Positions 59,905-64,000 of a stretch of DNA of 64,000 nucleotides are shown one piece after another. Numbering within the stretch: position 1 is the stretch's first letter; each line of letters opens with the position of its first letter. The notes beneath the pieces were generated by a model, which was given only the letters and a program-made list of their open reading frames with translations, made no database searches and was not told where the DNA came from. The position numbers and the translations under genes were made by a program. This DNA is from Pontibacter liquoris (GTDB taxonomy: Bacteria > Bacteroidota > Bacteroidia > Cytophagales > Hymenobacteraceae): the NCBI RefSeq assembly GCF_022758235.1, contig NZ_JALEBG010000001.1, forward strand, positions 3,100,001 to 3,164,000, written 5' to 3'.

Positions 59905-61788
59905 ATGAATTATCTATCAGCAGAAAATATATCCAAAAGCTTCGGCGATCGCTGGCTCTTTAAGAACCTGAATTTTGGCATCAGCCAGGGACAACGCATT
60001 GTGCTGGTTGGCGTGAACGGCTCGGGCAAAACCACCTTACTCAATGTACTGGCAGGCAAACTCCCCCCCGACGAAGGCAGTGTCAGTACCCGCAAAGAAG
60101 TATCGATCGGCTTTTTGGGCCAGAACCCCGAGTTTAACGAGGAGCTCACCGTACAGCAAACCATTTTCTCGACCCAGAACGAAGTGGTGGAACTGATCCG
60201 CACGTATGAGGCGGCCCTCGAAAACCCCAATACCAGCGCTGAAAAAATGCAGCAGCTCATGGAGCGGATCGATGAGCTGCAAGCCTGGGACTTTGAAGTA
60301 AAGGTCAAGCAGATCCTCTCCAAACTGGGCATCCACAACCTCGACACTCAGATAAAACACCTTTCGGGCGGGCAGCGCAAACGTGTGGCCATGGCCCGCG
60401 TGCTGATAGAGGAACCCAATATGCTTATTCTGGATGAGCCGACCAACCACCTGGACCTGGACACCATTGAGTGGCTGGAAAACCTGCTCTCTACCCAGAA
60501 CACCACGCTTTTGATGGTAACGCACGACCGCTATTTCCTGGATAAGGTTGCCAATGAGATCGTGGAACTGGACAACGGCGAGCTCTACTCCTACAAAGGC
60601 AACTACAGCTATTTTATAGAAAAGAAGGCCGAGCGCGAAGAAATGTCGGCTGCGGAAACAGAAAAGGCCCGCAACCTAATGCGCAAAGAGCTGGACTGGA
60701 TCAGGCGGCAGCCCAAAGCCCGCGGCACCAAAGCCAAGTATAGGGTAGATGCCTTTGAGGAGCTGAAGGAAAAAGCAGCCAAAAAAGTATCCGGCCCGGC
60801 GCTGGAGCTGTCGGTAAAAACAACGCGCCAGGGTGGCAAGATCATCGAGGTCGATAATATCTCCAAGTCGTTTGGCGACAAGAAGATCGTGGACAACTTC
60901 ACCTACGTGTTCAAGAAAAAAGACCGCATTGGTGTGGTAGGCCCGAATGGCGCCGGCAAATCCACGTTCCTCAACATGCTGACGGGCAAGCTGCTGCCGG
61001 ATGCCGGCATCATCGATGCGGGCCAGACCACGGTGTTCGGCTACTACACCCAGGACGAGCTCACCTTCCGCGACGACCAGCGCGTGATCGATATTGTGAA
61101 GGAGATTGCCGAGGTGGTGGAAATGGCCAACGGCGAGGTGATCACGGCCAGCCAGTTTCTGCAGCACTTCCAGTTTGCCCCTCCGCAGCAGTATACGTTC
61201 GTGAGCAAACTGAGTGGGGGCGAAAAGCGCCGCCTGCAGCTTTTGCGCGTGCTCATCAAGAACCCCAACTTCCTGATCCTTGATGAGCCCACCAACGACC
61301 TGGACATCATCACGCTCAACATCCTGGAAGATTTCCTGCTAAACTTTGGCGGCTGCCTGCTCATCGTGAGCCACGACCGTTATTTTATGGACCGGCTGGT
61401 GGAGCATTTGTTTGTGTTCGAAGGCGAGGGAAAGATCCGCAACTTTGCCGGCAACTACACCGATTACCGCGAATGGCTGAAAGAGCAGGACAAACAGGAG
61501 CAGGAAGACAGCAGGCAGGCCGCCCTGGCGGCTCCCGTCGTAGCCTCAAAAGCAGAACAGCCCGGCAGCAAACGCAAGGCAAATTATGCGGAGAAAAAAG
61601 AGTATGAGCAGCTCGAAAAAGAGATAGCGCAGCTCGAGAGCCGCAAAACCGCACTCACCGCTACCATGAGTGCCGGCACCACCACCGACCATGCCCAGCT
61701 AACCGCCTGGGCCACTGAACTGGAACGTATAAACGAGGCGCTAGAAGAAAAGGAATTCCGCTGGCTGGAACTAGCGGAGCTGATGTAG
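59905..61788 (+). CDS. ABC-F family ATPase (Uup-like)
   Basis: 627 residues, no membrane domain. Two ABC modules: Walker A GVNGSGKTTLL (about 37-47) with LSGGQRKRVAMARVL; and GPNGAGKSTFL (about 347-357) with LSGGEKRRLQLLRVL. Both Walker B are ILDEPTN. The inter-domain linker (RNLMRKELDWIRRQPKARGT) is the ABC-F P-site interaction motif. A C-terminal coiled coil (about 560-627: KEYEQLEKEIAQLESRKTAL) points to the Uup subgroup, linked to ribosome quality or replication-related stability. Convergent with the CotH-like gene. Confidence 0.92.
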   Translation: MNYLSAENISKSFGDRWLFKNLNFGISQGQRIVLVGVNGSGKTTLLNVLAGKLPPDEGSVSTRKEVSIGFLGQNPEFNEELTVQQTIFSTQNEVVELIRTYEAALENPNTSAEKMQQLMERIDELQAWDFEVKVKQILSKLGIHNLDTQIKHLSGGQRKRVAMARVLIEEPNMLILDEPTNHLDLDTIEWLENLLSTQNTTLLMVTHDRYFLDKVANEIVELDNGELYSYKGNYSYFIEKKAEREEMSAAETEKARNLMRKELDWIRRQPKARGTKAKYRVDAFEELKEKAAKKVSGPALELSVKTTRQGGKIIEVDNISKSFGDKKIVDNFTYVFKKKDRIGVVGPNGAGKSTFLNMLTGKLLPDAGIIDAGQTTVFGYYTQDELTFRDDQRVIDIVKEIAEVVEMANGEVITASQFLQHFQFAPPQQYTFVSKLSGGEKRRLQLLRVLIKNPNFLILDEPTNDLDIITLNILEDFLLNFGGCLLIVSHDRYFMDRLVEHLFVFEGEGKIRNFAGNYTDYREWLKEQDKQEQEDSRQAALAAPVVASKAEQPGSKRKANYAEKKEYEQLEKEIAQLESRKTALTATMSAGTTTDHAQLTAWATELERINEALEEKEFRWLELAELM

Positions 61789-61807
61789 CCATCTGGTAAC
61801 TACTTAA

Positions 61808-61849
61808 TTAAAGTATAAAGGTAGCCCGCGGGCTGCCTTTATACTTTAA
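61808..61849. terminator. Bidirectional palindromic terminator
   Basis: One continuous palindrome around CCCGCGGG with arms TTAAAGTATAAAGG and CCTTTATACTTTAA; only one U-G type mismatch. Flanking A and T tracts suit both converging genes. Again built on the AAGTATA word. Confidence 0.85.
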
Positions 61850-61892
61850 CCTGGCCGTACTCCTTTCGCCAAGGTATACTTCTCCCTAGCTA

Positions 61893-63017
61893 CTATTCTT
61901 TTTCTAATCCTGTCACTACCACATACTTTTCCTGGTTCCGCTGACCTACTTTCACAATGCTGTTGCGGAAAGCTTTCGGGTTATTGATCGTTTTGTAAAA
62001 ATCATCCAGGTAAGCCACCGTTTGCTTCCGGTACTTTTTATCCAGCAGATCACAGCCGGTATATACTTTATAAATGTCGGCGCGATGAATGTTAAAAAAG
62101 TTAATGACCTCCCGGTACGTTTTATCTGAAAAGCTGTACCCCCGGTACAGCCGCTGCCGGGCAGACTTGATGCCCAACTCAGGAGGCGGCAACGCATAAG
62201 GCGCACCTACTATGCCGGCATAATCAAAATCATAGGGCACCGGAAAAGGAGCCACAATCGTGTCCGGGCTAATAAGCTTGATGTTATGCCGGAAAGGCAC
62301 CGACCAGTCGGTGTTGCCGATCATGTACTGAAACAAGGCTAACTTGGCCATGGTATAGGCATCGGTGCGGTCCATCCGGACCACGCGCGCTTTAGGGATC
62401 AGCTTTCCCTGGTTCCGTTTAGCCATCTCTTTATCATCCTCGATCAGGAAGCCATAGCGCGTTTCAGGATTTCGCCGGCCCTTCATGTCCGTATAGGCTA
62501 TCTGGCAAAGCCTGACCCGGAAGCTCCTTTCATCTACAATGTTGTATAGTTTGTACACCAGGTATTCCCGGATTATCAGGTCTTCGCCAATGCAGTGTGT
62601 CACCAGCTTTAGCTTATTCACTTTCTCAAATACAGTGTGCGGGGTGGATTTACGGGAAAAGTTAAGCATGAGCGGCGGAAACCGGCACACGGCCGGATTA
62701 CGGCGGCGGTTTCCGCGGGCCATCACCTTCAGATTAACCTGTATGGGGGCGCCAGATTTGTCGGGGTAAGTGAGGGTGGCTTTGTGATAGCCCCGCTTCT
62801 CCCCCCTGTCATTCATTAACTCTTTGTAATTGAAGGCGAGCTTAAACTCAAACACATCGTCGCTTGCAAAAAGCGGGTTCTCCTCGGGCTGGGCGGGTAA
62901 GGATTGGGTATACGGGATGGGAGCCTGGGCCTGAAGTGGCGGGCAACCAATGAAAAGTAAATTGAAATGGCAGACTACAACACCTAGCATCATGCCTGCC
63001 AGGCTTTTTTTCGACAT
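61893..63017 (-). CDS. Secreted CotH-like (atypical kinase fold) protein
   Basis: 374 residues from the ATG at 63017 (MSKKSLAGMMLGVVVC); the frame is open to 63089 but with no signal peptide. Signal peptide cleaves after LQAQA. The central and late part carries FFIED-like YGFLIEDDKEMAKRN, then FQYMIGNTDWSVPFRHNIKL and VPYDFDYAGIVGAPYA, an Asn-Asp...Asn and DFD arrangement like that of CotH spore-coat kinases. RNPAVCRFPPLMLNF resembles the family N-lobe. Function unknown; a secreted protein kinase is a hypothesis. Confidence 0.6.
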   Translation of the reverse strand: MSKKSLAGMMLGVVVCHFNLLFIGCPPLQAQAPIPYTQSLPAQPEENPLFASDDVFEFKLAFNYKELMNDRGEKRGYHKATLTYPDKSGAPIQVNLKVMARGNRRRNPAVCRFPPLMLNFSRKSTPHTVFEKVNKLKLVTHCIGEDLIIREYLVYKLYNIVDERSFRVRLCQIAYTDMKGRRNPETRYGFLIEDDKEMAKRNQGKLIPKARVVRMDRTDAYTMAKLALFQYMIGNTDWSVPFRHNIKLISPDTIVAPFPVPYDFDYAGIVGAPYALPPPELGIKSARQRLYRGYSFSDKTYREVINFFNIHRADIYKVYTGCDLLDKKYRKQTVAYLDDFYKTINNPKAFRNSIVKVGQRNQEKYVVVTGLEKE

Positions 63018-63224
63018 CTTTAAAGTATAAGGCTGCGTTGGGTCCGCTCCGATGTTCAAAACAAACCCACCGGAACACGACAGGTCCATCCTTAAGAAGT
63101 ATAGCGCCGCAAAAAGGCTGCAAGCCTTACATAGGCCGGAGCGTCAGGGTGTGGGGCGGCTTTCTTTTATTAACCCAGGCCCTTTTATGCTTGCTATGCA
63201 ACAAGAGAGCGAGGCCCCGTATAC

Positions 63225-64000
63225 TTACAGGTTCAGTTGCTTTAGCTTTTTCTTCGGGAACAGATCCGTGATCACATGCCCCTGTGCCTGCTCAAAGTTA
63301 AACCGCAGCAGTTTGGCCACAGTAGGCGCAACATCTACCAAAGTATAGCGGGTAGCTACTATAGGTCCTTTTTTAAAATCAGGACCTAAGGCCAATAAAC
63401 TAATATGCTGGCAGCCTTCGCAGCTATCGCCATGTTCGGTCCAGCCCCCGTCAATACCGTCCAGGTGCCGGCCATGATCGTTTAAGACCAGCAGCGTGGT
63501 GTTTTTTTTATAGTGCTTATCTTTTTGCAGATAATCCCACAGTTGTTTCACATACCTGTCATCCCGGGTAATGCCCCGGATATAGAAGTTCCAGTTGCCC
63601 GCATGGGCATAGCCATCAGGCTCCATGAGATTGATGAGCATCAGGTTCGGCTTGTCCCGGGCCAGCGTCTGCTTTACTACCATCAGCGTGAGCGAATCAG
63701 CGCGGTAGCCGGTACCGGGGCCGTTCACGCCACAGTTCAGGGAGGGTAAGTACTGATTTTGCCATTGGGGCTGCAGGGTGTTACCCAGTATGTTCAGCTT
63801 GTCCTTGCTGGTAATGATCCAGGCGGCCGTGGCCGGTTTTCCGCTGCTTTTTAACCACAGCTGGAAAATAGATGGATTTGCCGGGAGCTCATGCCCATAG
63901 TTATCGATGGGTTGGTTTATACCCGTAGTAATGGCTGTGTGGCCCGAATTGGTATAGGTATATGCATCATTGAGAAAATTATTAAAGAAAACACCTCTTC
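63225..64000 (-). CDS. Alkaline-phosphatase-superfamily enzyme (C-terminal part, cut by window edge)
   Basis: Translating the minus strand from the window edge gives about 258 open codons ending at 63225. The nucleophile region SGHTAITTG lies close to the cut end, followed by NPSIFQLWLKSSGKPA; then INLMEPDGYAH and a late LVLNDHGRHLDG (metal-binding DxGxH-type) typical of phosphodiesterase/sulfatase-like members. A second TEHGDSCEGCQHISL block supplies more metal ligands. Start and any signal peptide are outside the window. Substrate unknown. Confidence 0.75.
   Translation of the reverse strand, partial: RGVFFNNFLNDAYTYTNSGHTAITTGINQPIDNYGHELPANPSIFQLWLKSSGKPATAAWIITSKDKLNILGNTLQPQWQNQYLPSLNCGVNGPGTGYRADSLTLMVVKQTLARDKPNLMLINLMEPDGYAHAGNWNFYIRGITRDDRYVKQLWDYLQKDKHYKKNTTLLVLNDHGRHLDGIDGGWTEHGDSCEGCQHISLLALGPDFKKGPIVATRYTLVDVAPTVAKLLRFNFEQAQGHVITDLFPKKKLKQLNL

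Noticed and set aside
1..64000. tRNA, rRNA, insertion sequences, prophage or CRISPR
   Set aside because: No cloverleaf-like sequence, rRNA segment, transposase, integrase, phage gene or repeat-spacer array could be recognised on either strand.

Overview
The window looks like a chromosomal segment of an aerobic, pigmented member of the Bacteroidota, order Cytophagales, and most plausibly Hymenobacteraceae (Pontibacter-like). This is inferred from gene content: a PorU2-like C25 protein with a PorV-family partner and T9SS sorting tails, a CrtW/CrtZ ketocarotenoid cluster, 7-8 bp TAnnTTTG promoter elements, and a PspC/PadR pair. No rRNA, tRNA, CRISPR array or intact insertion sequence was seen.

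Layout. 1-5.4 kb: start of a dcw (division and wall) operon on the minus strand (mraZ-rsmH-ftsL-ftsI-murE). Its upstream region carries MraZ-box arrays, a cluster of DnaA boxes and a very AT-rich stretch. 5.5-13.7 kb: a beta-barrel protein, then a carotenoid cluster (crtW, ispH, a CrtYcd-type lycopene cyclase, a secreted protein, crtB, crtI, an ECF sigma factor, a CarH-like MerR/B12 regulator, crtZ). Together these should make a ketolated, hydroxylated beta-carotene such as astaxanthin. 13.7-21.7 kb: phenylacetate degradation (enoyl-CoA hydratase, TetR repressor, paaABCD, a PepF peptidase, and paaE on the opposite strand). 22-28.2 kb: an AP2-domain protein, an M23 peptidase, MscS, a LolE-like permease, a NamZ-like lipoprotein, fmt and folA. 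28.3-34.5 kb: a giant C25 sortase-like protein and a PorV-family protein. 34.7-38.8 kb: PadR, a PspC/adhesin-like membrane protein and a TraB-like secreted protein. 38.8-45.5 kb: cca, tsaC, methylmalonyl-CoA epimerase, the iscS-iscU-(unknown)-iscA operon and a T9SS cargo protein. 45.8-56.9 kb: a long purF-type gene and complex I genes nuoHIJKLMN, interrupted by an AT-rich HEPN-like gene. 57-64 kb: a lipoprotein, murI, RDD and SPW membrane proteins, an ABC-F ATPase, a CotH-like secreted protein and a truncated alkaline-phosphatase-fold enzyme.

The most unusual features are at DNA level. First, a family of intergenic elements built of perfectly phased, locus-specific 7-base repeats, often as two inverted arms, sits in the spacers of several operons (paa, isc, nuo, cca-tsaC-mce). 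Second, the 7-mer AAGTATA/TATACTT occurs about 80 times by my manual count, roughly ten times chance, in coding and non-coding DNA on both strands. Third, the mraZ upstream region combines division-type (MraZ) and replication-type (DnaA) boxes around an AT-rich core and could be a replication origin or a control node linking the two processes.
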